From Chitinophaga horti (GTDB lineage: Bacteria > Bacteroidota > Bacteroidia > Chitinophagales > Chitinophagaceae): DNA of 64,000 nucleotides. The stretch lies in the NCBI RefSeq assembly GCF_022867795.2, contig NZ_CP107006.1:2728001-2792000 (forward strand). The letters run 5' to 3'. The position numbers were made by a program, and so were the translations under genes. This document shows, one piece after another, positions 1 to 10,913 of this stretch (within the stretch, counting starts at the first letter, position 1; each line of letters begins with the position of its first letter). The notes under the pieces were generated by a model that was given only the letters and a program-made list of their open reading frames with translations, was not told the origin of the DNA and searched no databases.

Positions 1-1369
1 GCATTGCCCCATTCACCGGGTTTTGAAGCGGAGAGATGACATATATGTGCCCATCGCGCAGACGCGCTGTGAGGCGTTGCATGCTGCGCAAATGACCTGC
101 TTGTCCGGCCTGTGTATAGCTGGCGGTAAGAGCGATTCGCAGATCATTATTCCAGTCAGTGGCCCACTCCTGATAATACGGATGGAAATGCTGGAGCACG
201 TTCCAGGTGATGATCACATTGGCGAGGCGCACATGCAGGCTGTCAGCGCTATATCTAGGATTGATGCGTGTTTCGTAGGCTCTAATAGCAGACTGGTAAT
301 CTGCACGCGGATAAGTACCCGTGGAATCACCCCACAATGCAACCGGCATATTGATTTCCAGTCCGGCCCCAATCTCTTTGATTACCCGGTCCCCAGGCTT
401 CACTGCCAGGTCGAATATACTTTTTGTTGACGGAAAGGTCGGACCAGGCGATTTTCTTTCAAAAGAGACCGCCTGTTTGCCTGATGGTGTGGCTACTTCG
501 CGCACACGGGCTATTACTTCCGGGCTGGCAGCACCATCCCAGTTGGCGGGCCGCTCTCCGGTCTTATCTTCTTCAAAGTTTGCGTTTTTCAGCGGAATAG
601 ATTGCCATCCTTCGGGCGTTTCCATCTCCAGTTTAAAATCATCCACCAGGATGCTTCCATTCCTGTCAATAAACACACCTGCGCTCAGCGCCTTCATATT
701 ATCCGGCACTTTACCATATATCGTATCCCGCTTCCAGTCGCGCGCAGGGCCTGCAAGCTGCCGGTTACCCATATTTGCGACGAATACCCAGGAATCATTG
801 TCCAGCTGACCGCGCATGAACAACTGCGCACTGCCATATTCCAGCGAAGCGATTTTTATCGCCGCCGACCAGCGTATTCTTTTCCCCCTGGCGGCACCCG
901 TTTCCAGTTGCGTCGCGATGGCGTTGACCGTGTTGTTGTTGGCGGGCGGCATCTTCTTCACAAAACCGTTCGCGCGAACCGAATTATAAGTACGCGTATT
1001 AAGTCCTTCTCCATAACCATAGTGCTGCCAGGCCACCGTGCACATCCCTGTCGTATCGGGCGGTGTAATACCCGGCAGGGCTATTGGTGCTCCTTTCGGG
1101 TAGATGGTAAGTCCGGGTGCGAGCGGGCCAAATAACGTTGTGAGCGTACTTTGCAGCTCTTTTGTATCACGGGCCTTCTCTACCGCCGCCGCGCCGGTTA
1201 CCGCGAACTGATCCCAATCCGTTACCGTAGCCATATCAGAGGGGTGAAAGTAACGTACGTATCCATACAACTTGGTGAAGGCCTGCAAATGATCGATCTG
1301 CCGGGAAGTTTGTGCTTGCGTGGAAAGGGCCGTAAAGGTAAAGAGGGCGGCCAGTTGGCGTTTAAACAT
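1..1369 (-). CDS. S41 family peptidase, N-terminal part (runs off left edge)
   Basis: The minus frame is open from an ATG at 1367-1369 to the window edge, about 456 codons. It begins with a Sec signal peptide (MFKRQLAALF..., ending near STQAQ). Next comes the segment LQAFTKLYGYVRYFHPSD at about residues 24-41, which I recognise as the N-terminal signature of Bacteroidota periplasmic S41 (tricorn/C-terminal-processing-like) peptidases. The last visible part (RLTARLRDGH) fits the region just before the S41 catalytic core. The catalytic Ser/Lys would lie beyond the edge, so activity cannot be judged. Family assignment rests on recall of these motifs. It is transcribed in the same direction as the lipoprotein gene at 1591-2415 but is separated from it by a 221-bp gap holding a palindromic repeat. 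Confidence 0.75.
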   Translation of the reverse strand, partial: MFKRQLAALFTFTALSTQAQTSRQIDHLQAFTKLYGYVRYFHPSDMATVTDWDQFAVTGAAAVEKARDTKELQSTLTTLFGPLAPGLTIYPKGAPIALPGITPPDTTGMCTVAWQHYGYGEGLNTRTYNSVRANGFVKKMPPANNNTVNAIATQLETGAARGKRIRWSAAIKIASLEYGSAQLFMRGQLDNDSWVFVANMGNRQLAGPARDWKRDTIYGKVPDNMKALSAGVFIDRNGSILVDDFKLEMETPEGWQSIPLKNANFEEDKTGERPANWDGAASPEVIARVREVATPSGKQAVSFERKSPGPTFPSTKSIFDLAVKPGDRVIKEIGAGLEINMPVALWGDSTGTYPRADYQSAIRAYETRINPRYSADSLHVRLANVIITWNVLQHFHPYYQEWATDWNNDLRIALTASYTQAGQAGHLRSMQRLTARLRDGHIYVISPLQNPVNGAM

Positions 1370-1465
1370 GGGTTACTTGTTGGGATGTGTTTAGGTAATA
1401 GCTATCAAGATAGCAGATTTTTGGAGGGAAACAAATAATACATTTGTTATCGTAGCGGGGCAAAA

Positions 1466-1585
1466 AAAAGAGGCTGACCCAAAAGTAATGGTCTACCCCT
1501 TTTTTATTTGGATACCTGATGGAGACCTTTCGTAGTAAAAGCGATTCTCAAAGCCTTCATATCACTTTTTTTCGTCAGCCCCCTA
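1466..1585. repeat. Dispersed palindromic intergenic element, copy A
   Basis: The outer arms are imperfect inverted repeats: GAGGCTGACCCAAAAGTAAT on the left and the complement of GGGGCTGACGAAAAAAAGTG on the right. The interior shares TCTACCC, TACCTGATGGAGA, TTTCGT and GCGATTCTCA, in the same order, with the second copy at 4946-5061. It lies downstream of the minus-strand lipoprotein gene, so it could act as a terminator for it. It encodes no protein. Whether it is a MITE-like mobile remnant or a structured terminator is open. Confidence 0.7.
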
Positions 1586-1590
1586 TCTAA

Positions 1591-2415
1591 CTATTTACGT
1601 TTCCATTTTTCCCATAGCGCCGTGGCCTTCATGCCCTGCGGTCCTCGGTAGGCGGCTCGCTCCTGCTTATACTTATCGAGGGTTACCATCGCGGCCTTGT
1701 ACATGGCAGAATCGGCAGCAGATGGCTGGTGGCCTTTCGGCATGGCCCAGGTGAAGTAACCGGTTTTTGCTGCAAATACGGGAATTGCAAAGAAGTCGCG
1801 CGGCACACGGCGAATGCTGGTGTCAGCTTCTACCTTGCGGTTCGCATCCACGAAGAAATCGACTGCGTAATCGGGATATCCGAAAAAGTAGCCGTACGCG
1901 CGGTTACGGTCATGCGGCGTTTCATACTCTATCACCGCCAGAATGGTAGCAGGATCTGTTGCCGGTGTAAAACCCCATTGACTAAAAAACTCGGGATGAC
2001 TGGCGATGGCGGCCGCGAACTTGCTCCTGCGCACCACGCACACCTCCATCGTTCGATCTTGCCCGCTTGTCGCTTTGAAAGGCATCATAACAAACAAGTG
2101 GTCGCCGGTGCTCAGCTGCCTGCAGATGCGGGCGTATTGAGCAGCAGTGGCAGGCAAACTATCAGGATGCGTAGCTACACGGTCGCCGTCCTTTACACCA
2201 GGGCGTTTCGCCACAGGATACTGAAAGTACTTCACGCTGCTGATCGGCTTGATCGTATCTAATAAGGTGTAAATAGCCTCGTGGTCTAATGCCCAGGCCA
2301 GCATACTGTCGGCCAGTGGCTGATCTTCCTTCGCCAATACGTTTACAGCCAGCTTGCGGCTGGAGTTACAGGCGATCGCGCCTATGCAGATAAATAAAAG
2401 GAATGCCTTTCTCAT
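1591..2415 (-). CDS. Uncharacterised lipoprotein
   Basis: This is a 274-residue protein with a lipoprotein signal peptide: a basic start, a hydrophobic core LLFICIGAIA, and a lipobox Cys at about residue 16 followed by NSSRK. The mature part is soluble, has many aromatic residues in the middle (YGYFFGYPDYAVDFFVD), and ends in a very basic tail (LWEKWKRK). I do not recognise a named domain and assign no function. The gene stands alone, oriented away from katG, and its 3' end is closed by the palindromic element at 1466-1585. The start is supported by the intact signal peptide directly after the ATG. Confidence 0.7.
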   Translation of the reverse strand: MRKAFLLFICIGAIACNSSRKLAVNVLAKEDQPLADSMLAWALDHEAIYTLLDTIKPISSVKYFQYPVAKRPGVKDGDRVATHPDSLPATAAQYARICRQLSTGDHLFVMMPFKATSGQDRTMEVCVVRRSKFAAAIASHPEFFSQWGFTPATDPATILAVIEYETPHDRNRAYGYFFGYPDYAVDFFVDANRKVEADTSIRRVPRDFFAIPVFAAKTGYFTWAMPKGHQPSAADSAMYKAAMVTLDKYKQERAAYRGPQGMKATALWEKWKRK

Positions 2416-2565
2416 GGTATATACTTATGCAACAAAGCTGCAAATGTAGAGTATTTATGTTACCTTAAAGGGAATATCTGAACATTCCGGACAGGCAGCT
2501 GTTATACCTCACGAATTGACGAAGTTGGCAGTCATAGATTTTAACTATCTTATCATAGAAATAAA

Positions 2566-2621
2566 TTGACCAGACTTATAACTCAATCACCTACTTTTGA
2601 CCAACCTGCACAACATTGTGC
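2566..2621 (+). promoter_or_regulatory. Candidate katG promoter with operator-like palindrome
   Basis: TTGAC at 2566-2570 and TACTTTTG at 2592-2599 fit the Bacteroidota -33/-7 pattern (TTG, about 23 nt, TAnnTTTG). A palindrome GCACAA-CA-TTGTGC follows at 2608-2621, where transcription should begin, 36 bp before the katG ATG. A palindrome placed over the start of transcription suits a repressor such as a peroxide sensor; the identity of any regulator is inference. Confidence 0.5.
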
Positions 2622-2654
2622 AAACTCAATTGTTATTCCACACCACAAACTTAA

Positions 2655-4922
<2,268 letters not shown>

Positions 4923-4945
4923 AACGCTGCTTTGTTTATGATAGA

Positions 4946-5061
4946 AAAGGGGCTGTCTCAAAAGTAATTTCTACCCGTTTTTATACGGGTACCTGATGGA
5001 GAAATTTTTCGTTTACGCGATTCTCATGACCATCAAACTACTTTTGAGACAGCCTCTTTTT
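4946..5061. repeat. Dispersed palindromic intergenic element, copy B
   Basis: The outer arms are near-perfect inverted repeats: AGGGGCTGTCTCAAAAGTA near 4948-4965 and its partner TACTTTTGAGACAGCCTCTT near 5038-5058. The interior blocks TCTACCC, TACCTGATGGAGA, TTTCGTTTACGCGATTCTCA match copy A (1466-1585). It sits between the convergent ends of katG and the alpha/beta hydrolase gene, where it could terminate both transcripts. The arms resemble ends I associate with Bacteroidota insertion sequences, but no transposase is present. Confidence 0.75.
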
Positions 5062-5087
5062 GCTTAGTACATTATGCTTGGACTACA

Positions 5088-5909
5088 CTACTTCTTAATC
5101 CACTCTAACAGATCTTTGTTGATCGTTTCGTGCTCTGTAGTTGGCATACCGTGCGGGAAGCCGGGGTAAGTGATCAGCGTGCCGTTCTTAACGAGTTTCG
5201 CTGCTTTTACTGCGGAGTTAGCGTAAGGAACGATCTGATCATCGTCACCGTGCATGATGAGCACAGGAATATCTACATTCTTCAAGTCTTCGGTGAAGTC
5301 AGTTTCAGAGAAAACCTTGATACAATCGTAATGTGCTTTGATGGAACCCATCATACCCTGGCGCCACCAGTTGTGCTGAATACCGCTGGACACTTTCGCC
5401 CCTTCACGGTTGTAGCCGTAGAAAGGGACCGTAAGATCGAAATAGAACTGGGAACGGTGGTTCGCAGTATTATTACGGATATCATCGAATACGGAAATAT
5501 CAACGCCATCAGGATTAGCCTCAGACTTCACCATTACCGGCGGAACAGCGCTGATCAGCACAGCTTTGGAGATAAGACCTTTACCGAATTTATTGGCGTA
5601 CCGGATCACTTCGCCACCGCCGGTAGAGTGACCTACGTGGATCGCATCTTTCAGGTCGAGCGCTTTTACAAGTTCATATACGTCGGACGCATAAGTATCC
5701 ATATCATGACCGTATGGCGTTTGGGTAGAACGACCGTGACCGCGCCTATCGTGGGCAATTACACGGTAACCGCGCTCCAGGAAGAAGAACAGTTGTGCAT
5801 CCCAGTCTTCGGATGACAACGGCCAGCCGTGGTGAAACACGATCGGCTGTCCGGTTCCCCAGTCTTTATAAAATATTTCAACGCCGTCTTTTAATTTAAT
5901 TGTGCTCAT
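5088..5909 (-). CDS. Alpha/beta hydrolase (non-haem chloroperoxidase/arylesterase type)
   Basis: This 273-residue single-domain alpha/beta hydrolase is close in sequence to bacterial non-haem haloperoxidases/perhydrolases and arylesterases. The catalytic triad is visible: Ser95 in the nucleophile elbow GHSTGGG, an Asp near 224 in HGDDDQIVP, and His253 in FPHGMP. The oxyanion region HHGWP lies at 26-30. There is no signal peptide, so it is cytoplasmic. The true reaction is likely ester or lactone hydrolysis. Perhydrolysis (peracid formation from H2O2) is known for the family but cannot be assumed here. The gene faces katG tail to tail, which places it in the oxidative-stress neighbourhood, but nothing in the sequence shows shared control. 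Confidence 0.88.
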   Translation of the reverse strand: MSTIKLKDGVEIFYKDWGTGQPIVFHHGWPLSSEDWDAQLFFFLERGYRVIAHDRRGHGRSTQTPYGHDMDTYASDVYELVKALDLKDAIHVGHSTGGGEVIRYANKFGKGLISKAVLISAVPPVMVKSEANPDGVDISVFDDIRNNTANHRSQFYFDLTVPFYGYNREGAKVSSGIQHNWWRQGMMGSIKAHYDCIKVFSETDFTEDLKNVDIPVLIMHGDDDQIVPYANSAVKAAKLVKNGTLITYPGFPHGMPTTEHETINKDLLEWIKK

Positions 5910-6074
5910 TGGAATGAATTTAAGAAATATTGAAAGGTGATTGATTCGTACCGGGAGCTAAATTATTTCTAAACGCTTAAACGTGCGTGATTTATCTATT
6001 GTCCTTTTCCCCGCAATACTTGGATATTTACACAGGGACCCAGCGGAGACGGGCATTTGCGGGAACGCGGACGA

Positions 6075-7634
6075 TCATTTGAGCCGCAGCTTCTCTTCTT
6101 CCAGGTCAATGAGGTGGAGAAATTTACGCACGACTTCTTCGTCGAGCCGTTGTTCGCGTTTATTCTTTTCTAACAACAGTTGCCGCTGGCGCTCCAGCAC
6201 CCGGAGGTAAATGACGCGCATGTTGCCGGCAGCGATTACTCCATCTTTACCAGCCAGCTGCAATTCCCAATGGGCAGCCAGCTTTTGCAGGGAAACGTTT
6301 CGCGTTAATTCCTCCCGATGATGCTCGTCAAGGTAAGCCAATGTGTGCTGCGCAAGTTCCTCACGAATCTGGCGTTCAGCTTCTTCTTCCGGCAGATGAT
6401 CATTAAAAGCCGGCGGTTGCACTTTTTTGATCAACAGTGGCAATGTGAGCCCCTGCAAGACCAGCGTAACGAGTATCACTATAAAGGTGATGAATAACAC
6501 CAGGTTACGCTGCGGAAAAGCCACCGGGATGGAAAGCGCTGCTGCCAGCGACACCACGCCCCGCATGCCGGTCCACCCCATAATCAGAGGTCCCCTGAAA
6601 CCCGGGTTGCGATCGGCGACCGTAATAAAGTAACTCGCGATCCTCGTAACGATAACAGCTCCGAAAGCGGCCAACATACGACCTATGATCAATACGAAGG
6701 AGATGAGCAACGCATATCCTGTAGCTGCAGTGATACTTACACCCTCTTCTCTTAAGCCAGATACAATTTCCGGGAGATCCAATCCAATGAGCAGGAACAC
6801 CAATCCGTTTAACAGAAAAACCAGGCTTTGCCAGACGTTTTCGCCACGCAGTCGGGAAGCGCCGTTCAGGAAAGTATGCCGGTGGTAAGAAAGAAACAGT
6901 CCGCCGCTTACGACAGCCAGTACGCCGGAGCTATGCACCGCTTCTGCGGCCATATACATGGCGTAGGGCGTAACTAGTGTAAGCACGGTATCTGTATTAA
7001 CATCCGTAGGAAGCTTTTTATGTGCTTTTAGAAAAATGAAGCCTACCAGTAAGCCAACCGCTACACCGCCCAAGACCATCCATCCGAAGGTAAAAGCCGC
7101 TTTATACCAAACGAACTGCCCGGTCGCAACGGCGATCATGGCAAAACGAAAAATGATCAGGGAAGATGCATCGTTCAACAGGCTCTCCCCTTCTAAAATA
7201 GAAGACATCCGTTTCGGCACCTTCACAAACTTGAGAATAGCCGAGGCACTCACGGCATCCGGAGGCGATACGATGCCACCCAGTACAAAGCCTAACGCCA
7301 GTGAGAAGCCGGGAATAAAGGCATTTGCGACCAGGGCGACGGAAATGGCGGTAAGAAAAACCACGATAAACGCAAAACTGCCGATAATACGGCGCCAGTG
7401 CCACAGCTCTTTCCAGGAGTTTGCCCAGGCTGCTTCATACAACAGCGGCGGCAAAAAGATGATAAAGATGAGTTCAGGATCGATCTTCAATATCGGAATA
7501 CCGGGTATGAAGGAAACGAGCAATCCCGCCAGTACCAGCAACACAGGGTACGCTACCTTAATTTTGTTACCGAGCATGATCAACAGTACGATAAGTACGA
7601 TCAGGGCCAGGTAAAAAGGAAAATGATCGAGCAT
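6075..7634 (-). CDS. Na+/H+ antiporter, CPA1 family
   Basis: This 519-residue polytopic inner-membrane protein has about twelve hydrophobic segments over residues 1-410. Family motifs are FLPPLLYEAAW near residue 60-70 and a long conserved block GIVSPPDAVSASAIL followed by LEGESLLNDASSL, where the Asp and Glu residues correspond to ion-binding positions in CPA1 exchangers. The last ~100 residues are charged and helical (EEEAERQIREELAQHTL onward), forming a cytoplasmic regulatory tail. It would extrude Na+ in exchange for protons and help with pH and salt balance. The gene is monocistronic and divergent from the Mn-catalase operon. Its start at MLDHFPFYLALIV directly opens the first membrane helix, which supports the chosen ATG. 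Confidence 0.93.
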   Translation of the reverse strand: MLDHFPFYLALIVLIVLLIMLGNKIKVAYPVLLVLAGLLVSFIPGIPILKIDPELIFIIFLPPLLYEAAWANSWKELWHWRRIIGSFAFIVVFLTAISVALVANAFIPGFSLALGFVLGGIVSPPDAVSASAILKFVKVPKRMSSILEGESLLNDASSLIIFRFAMIAVATGQFVWYKAAFTFGWMVLGGVAVGLLVGFIFLKAHKKLPTDVNTDTVLTLVTPYAMYMAAEAVHSSGVLAVVSGGLFLSYHRHTFLNGASRLRGENVWQSLVFLLNGLVFLLIGLDLPEIVSGLREEGVSITAATGYALLISFVLIIGRMLAAFGAVIVTRIASYFITVADRNPGFRGPLIMGWTGMRGVVSLAAALSIPVAFPQRNLVLFITFIVILVTLVLQGLTLPLLIKKVQPPAFNDHLPEEEAERQIREELAQHTLAYLDEHHREELTRNVSLQKLAAHWELQLAGKDGVIAAGNMRVIYLRVLERQRQLLLEKNKREQRLDEEVVRKFLHLIDLEEEKLRLK

Positions 7635-7846
7635 AGAAAAAGGCGTAATAAATAAACGATCCTAAATTAGGCATAACGGCCGAAGTACACAAGACCCCGC
7701 TGCCCCACGCATGTTTCCTATTTTGCCCATCGCTCCCCATATTCCCCGGCAAGCCCATCCGCTACAGCGTTTCAGCACAAATGGGAATATATTTTGCGCT
7801 CATACCTATTGACAAACTCAATCGCATCCTCTTAAAGCTTCCATTT

Positions 7847-8836
7847 ATGTTTTACCATGTAAAAGAATTACAGTTCAATGCGCGGGTGAGTAAACCCGAT
7901 CCGAAGTTCGCGACCCTATTGCTGGAACAATTTGGCGGCGCCAATGGCGAGTTAGCTGCGGCGCTTCGCTATTTCGGCCAGGCTTTTGGCGCACGTAATC
8001 CGTTTCCCGACAAGTACGATATGCTGATGGACATTGCCACAGAGGAATTCAGCCACCTCGAGATCGTAGGCGCCACCATCCAGATGTTGTTGCAGGGCAT
8101 TAACGGCGACCTGAAAAAGGCGGCGGAAGAATCAGAGATCATGTCTTTGCTGAATGGCAAGCAGGCTCGCGAAGACTATATCCATTCGGTAGCCGTGGCA
8201 CCACAACTGTTCGTCGCTACCGGCGGCGGACCCGCCTACACCAACAGTCAGGGCGTTCCCTGGTCGGCGGCCTACATTAATGGTGATTGTAACGGCGACC
8301 TTACGGTTGACCTGCGTTCTAACATTGCAGCAGAATCCAGGGCGAAGATCACTTACGAATACCTGTTACAGTTTACAGACGACCCGTATGTGAAGGAAAC
8401 GCTCAACTTCCTGATGACGCGGGAAGTAGCGCACTTCCAGATGTTTGAGGCCGCGCTGGAAACCATTCAGCCAAACTTCCCTCCTGGCGTACTGCAAAGC
8501 GATCCGCGCTACAGCAACCTGTACTTCAATATGTCGAATGGTGCGGCGGTACGCGGCCCGTGGAACCAGGGCGAAAGCTCCCAGTTTGGTGAAACCTGGC
8601 AGTACATTGACGATCCGGTGGCTTACGTGCTGGAAACTAACGGCCTGCTTGACGTAGAACCACAGGGCACCGCACGTACACCAGAAGGCGTACAGGCCAT
8701 CGACGAAGGTATGAGTAAAGAGCGCGGAATGGAAATAGATGCAGCAGTGCCGATTGGTGAACAATGCTGGAGCCAGAGCGAAAAAGACAAACAAATTGAG
8801 AATGGAACTAAAGGAAAAAAGAAGAAAAGTAAATAG
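7847..8836 (+). CDS. Manganese catalase
   Basis: This is a non-haem dimanganese catalase that breaks H2O2 into water and O2. I place the start at the ATG at 7847 (MFYHVKELQF), because family members begin with this segment; a longer frame opens at 7781 but adds an unrelated 22 residues. The protein is 329 residues. Dimetal ligands by family pattern are Glu35 (NGELAAAL), Glu67 and His70 (TEEFSHLE), Glu163 (AAESRAK) and His196 (REVAHFQ). The C-terminus is a lysine-rich tail (KGKKKKSK). It is the first gene of a tight operon with a DsbA-like protein, two DUF421 proteins, a DUF892 protein and a STAS-like protein. The next gene starts inside its last 35 bases, so the two are probably translationally coupled. 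Confidence 0.95.
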   Translation: MFYHVKELQFNARVSKPDPKFATLLLEQFGGANGELAAALRYFGQAFGARNPFPDKYDMLMDIATEEFSHLEIVGATIQMLLQGINGDLKKAAEESEIMSLLNGKQAREDYIHSVAVAPQLFVATGGGPAYTNSQGVPWSAAYINGDCNGDLTVDLRSNIAAESRAKITYEYLLQFTDDPYVKETLNFLMTREVAHFQMFEAALETIQPNFPPGVLQSDPRYSNLYFNMSNGAAVRGPWNQGESSQFGETWQYIDDPVAYVLETNGLLDVEPQGTARTPEGVQAIDEGMSKERGMEIDAAVPIGEQCWSQSEKDKQIENGTKGKKKKSK

Positions 8837-9497
8837 TAATCCCCTTCCAGGCAATGGGGCGGACCGGCTGGCACTTGTGCTGTATACCGATCCGCTCTGC
8901 TGCTGGAGCTGGGCGTTCACGCAGATATTGGACAAATGGCGCGCATCATGTGGTCATGAAGTAACCGTGCGCTACGTAATGGGCGGCATGCTGGCCGATT
9001 GGAAAAGCTACCAGGACGAAGTGCGGGCAGTCACTAAGCCGATCCAAATGGGACCGGTGTGGCTGGAAGCGCGGCAGATGGCGGGCATCCAGCTGGACGA
9101 CCGCATCTGGTTTAATGATCCGCCAGCATCCTCCTACCCTGCCTGTGTGGCCGTAAAAGCTGCCGGACTGCAATCTGGAGATGCAGGTGAGCGCTACCTT
9201 CGGGCAGTGCAACAGGCAGTGATGACGGGCGGAAAAAACATCGCGAAGAAAGAAGTATTGTTATCCATTGCGGCGCAGCTACCCGACTTCGACACAACAC
9301 GATTCGCAAACGATTTACAAGGACCTGAGGCACTGGCGGCCTTTAAAGCCGATCTCGCAGAAGTAGCATCATCAAGCATTACAAGATTTCCATCCCTGGT
9401 AATCGGCGGCGCAACAACTGCCCGCAAACTGATGCTCACAGGATACCGGCCAATGGAAGCACTGGAAGCAAGTATAAAGCAACTGACTACTAATTGA
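8802..9497 (+). CDS. DsbA-family thioredoxin-fold protein
   Basis: This 231-residue thioredoxin-fold protein belongs to the DsbA/FrnE-like superfamily. The core starts at LALVLYTDPLCCWSWAF, with the active-site position reading C33-C34-W35-S36 instead of the classical CxxC. The second Cys of a CxxC pair is thus a Ser; I recall this CCWS form from a subgroup of the family, so it may be normal there. A helical insertion (MGPVWLEARQMAG) and a late Pro-containing strand (ITRFPSLVIGG) complete the fold. No signal peptide is visible, so it should be cytosolic. The start at 8802 overlaps the end of the Mn-catalase gene by 35 bases; a longer frame from 8739 would overlap more and is less likely. A role in thiol repair alongside catalase is inferred from context only. 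Confidence 0.85.
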   Translation: MELKEKRRKVNSNPLPGNGADRLALVLYTDPLCCWSWAFTQILDKWRASCGHEVTVRYVMGGMLADWKSYQDEVRAVTKPIQMGPVWLEARQMAGIQLDDRIWFNDPPASSYPACVAVKAAGLQSGDAGERYLRAVQQAVMTGGKNIAKKEVLLSIAAQLPDFDTTRFANDLQGPEALAAFKADLAEVASSSITRFPSLVIGGATTARKLMLTGYRPMEALEASIKQLTTN

Positions 9498-9507
9498 CAC
9501 ATTGAAC

Positions 9508-10203
9508 ATGCAACGGCACGAGATTTTTTTCGACGACATACAGCGCTGGCTGTTTGGCCTCAGTTCCCCCGAGTTCCTGATAGAGATATTCTTTAGAACG
9601 ATACTGATTTACTTATTATTACTGTTGACCGTACGTTTGTTGGGTAGCCGCATGGCGGCCCAGTCAACTGTTACAGAGATGGCGGTGATGATTACCCTGG
9701 GTGCCATCGTATCACCCGTTATGCAAATTTCCCAACGCGGGCTGGTGTTCGGCATCGTAGCCCTGGTATGTGCATTACTGTTTCAACGTGGCCTGAACTT
9801 CTGGGCATACAAAAACAGTAAGATTGAAACACTCACGCAGGGTCGTACACACATGCTGGTACTAAACGGCAGGATCAACCTGCCGGAGTTGCAACGCAGC
9901 CGGGTAACGCGGCAACAGCTGTTTGCATTGTTACGCGGCGAAGAGGTGTATACACTGGGCGATGTGGAGCGGGCTTATATGGAGGCATGCGGCATACTTA
10001 CCATCTTTAAGATGAAAAAACCCCAGGCCGGGTTAGCAGTGATGCCACCGGCAGACAAGTCCATGCTCGGGGAACTGTTTCGCGAAAACGAGCAATCAGC
10101 CTGCGGCAACTGCGGGCATACGCAACCGGTTTCTCAGCCGCAGGAACACTGCCCCGTTTGTACCCTGGCCAGTTGGGAGCCGACATTTATTTCAAAACAA
10201 TAA
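9508..10203 (+). CDS. DUF421 membrane protein with C-terminal zinc ribbon (first copy)
   Basis: This 231-residue protein of the YetF/YcaP-like DUF421 family has about three N-terminal membrane helices (IEIFFRTILIYLLLLLTVRL; a second at the ITLGAIVSPV segment; a third at VFGIVALVCALLF). A cytosolic alpha/beta domain follows, with the family hallmark THMLVLNGRI and an EEVYTLGDVERAYME stretch. The C-terminal ~40 residues add a two-pair Cys motif (CGNCGHTQ and CPVC), which should bind a zinc ion. The biochemical role of DUF421 proteins is largely unknown. I start at the ATG at 9508; a TTG six bases upstream is in frame. Ten bases separate it from the DsbA-like gene and three from its paralogue downstream. 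Confidence 0.88.
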   Translation: MQRHEIFFDDIQRWLFGLSSPEFLIEIFFRTILIYLLLLLTVRLLGSRMAAQSTVTEMAVMITLGAIVSPVMQISQRGLVFGIVALVCALLFQRGLNFWAYKNSKIETLTQGRTHMLVLNGRINLPELQRSRVTRQQLFALLRGEEVYTLGDVERAYMEACGILTIFKMKKPQAGLAVMPPADKSMLGELFRENEQSACGNCGHTQPVSQPQEHCPVCTLASWEPTFISKQ

Positions 10204-10206
10204 CCC

Positions 10207-10890
10207 GTGGAAGAGCAAGTAGTAAATATTACCGACTGGAAACGCATTATCGCCGGCGAGGCGCCCGCCATTTTTTACCTGGAGATCATGATCCGCGCAG
10301 CAATTGTCTACGCTGTATTGATGACGAGCATGCGGCTCATAGGGCCGCGCATGTCATCGCAGATCAGCCGGCTGGAGCTGGCGACCATGGTGGCCCTGGC
10401 TTCTGCCATTGGTGTGCCCTTGCTGGACCCGGCTGCCCCTATCACCCCGGTAATTATCATCGCCATCCCGGTGGTGCTGATAAGTCGCTGGATGGCCCAC
10501 CGCAGCTTTATCAACGAGCGTTTCGAGCATGCTGTTCATGGGTCCACCGCCATGCTGGTAGAAGATGGACGGCTACAGCTGAAGGCGATGCAAAAAACAC
10601 TCACCACCCGGGAGCGGCTACGGGCGCACCTGCGTTCTAAAGGATATGTACAACTCGGCGCGGTGAAACGGGTATATCTCGAACCCAACGGGCAGTTTAC
10701 CATTATCCCAAAAGAAAAGGCGTCGCCGGGCTTATGCCTGCTACCCGCCTGGGATGAGGAGATGATCAATTCCCGCGTAACGCAAACAAAAGAACACATC
10801 TGCCACCACTGCGGCACCAGCGGCAATCCGGGACAGGTTTGCACCGTATGCGGCCGCGACGAATGGACCACTGCCGTAGTCGAAAAATAA
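10207..10890 (+). CDS. DUF421 membrane protein with C-terminal zinc ribbon (second copy)
   Basis: This diverged paralogue of the preceding gene has 227 residues and a GTG start three bases after the previous stop. It has the same layout: N-terminal membrane helices (MIRAAIVYAVLMTSMRL; LATMVALASAIGV; PVIIIAIPVVLI), then a cytosolic domain containing STAMLVEDGRL and YVQLGAVKRVYLE. It ends in a zinc-ribbon-like tail with two Cys pairs (CHHCG and CTVCG). The two copies keep topology and Cys pattern but share little sequence, pointing to an old duplication or a heterodimer pair. Function unknown; the tandem arrangement suggests that both products are needed together. Confidence 0.87.
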   Translation: MEEQVVNITDWKRIIAGEAPAIFYLEIMIRAAIVYAVLMTSMRLIGPRMSSQISRLELATMVALASAIGVPLLDPAAPITPVIIIAIPVVLISRWMAHRSFINERFEHAVHGSTAMLVEDGRLQLKAMQKTLTTRERLRAHLRSKGYVQLGAVKRVYLEPNGQFTIIPKEKASPGLCLLPAWDEEMINSRVTQTKEHICHHCGTSGNPGQVCTVCGRDEWTTAVVEK

Positions 10891-10913
10891 TTCATCTCTA
10901 AAACAGAAATAAC

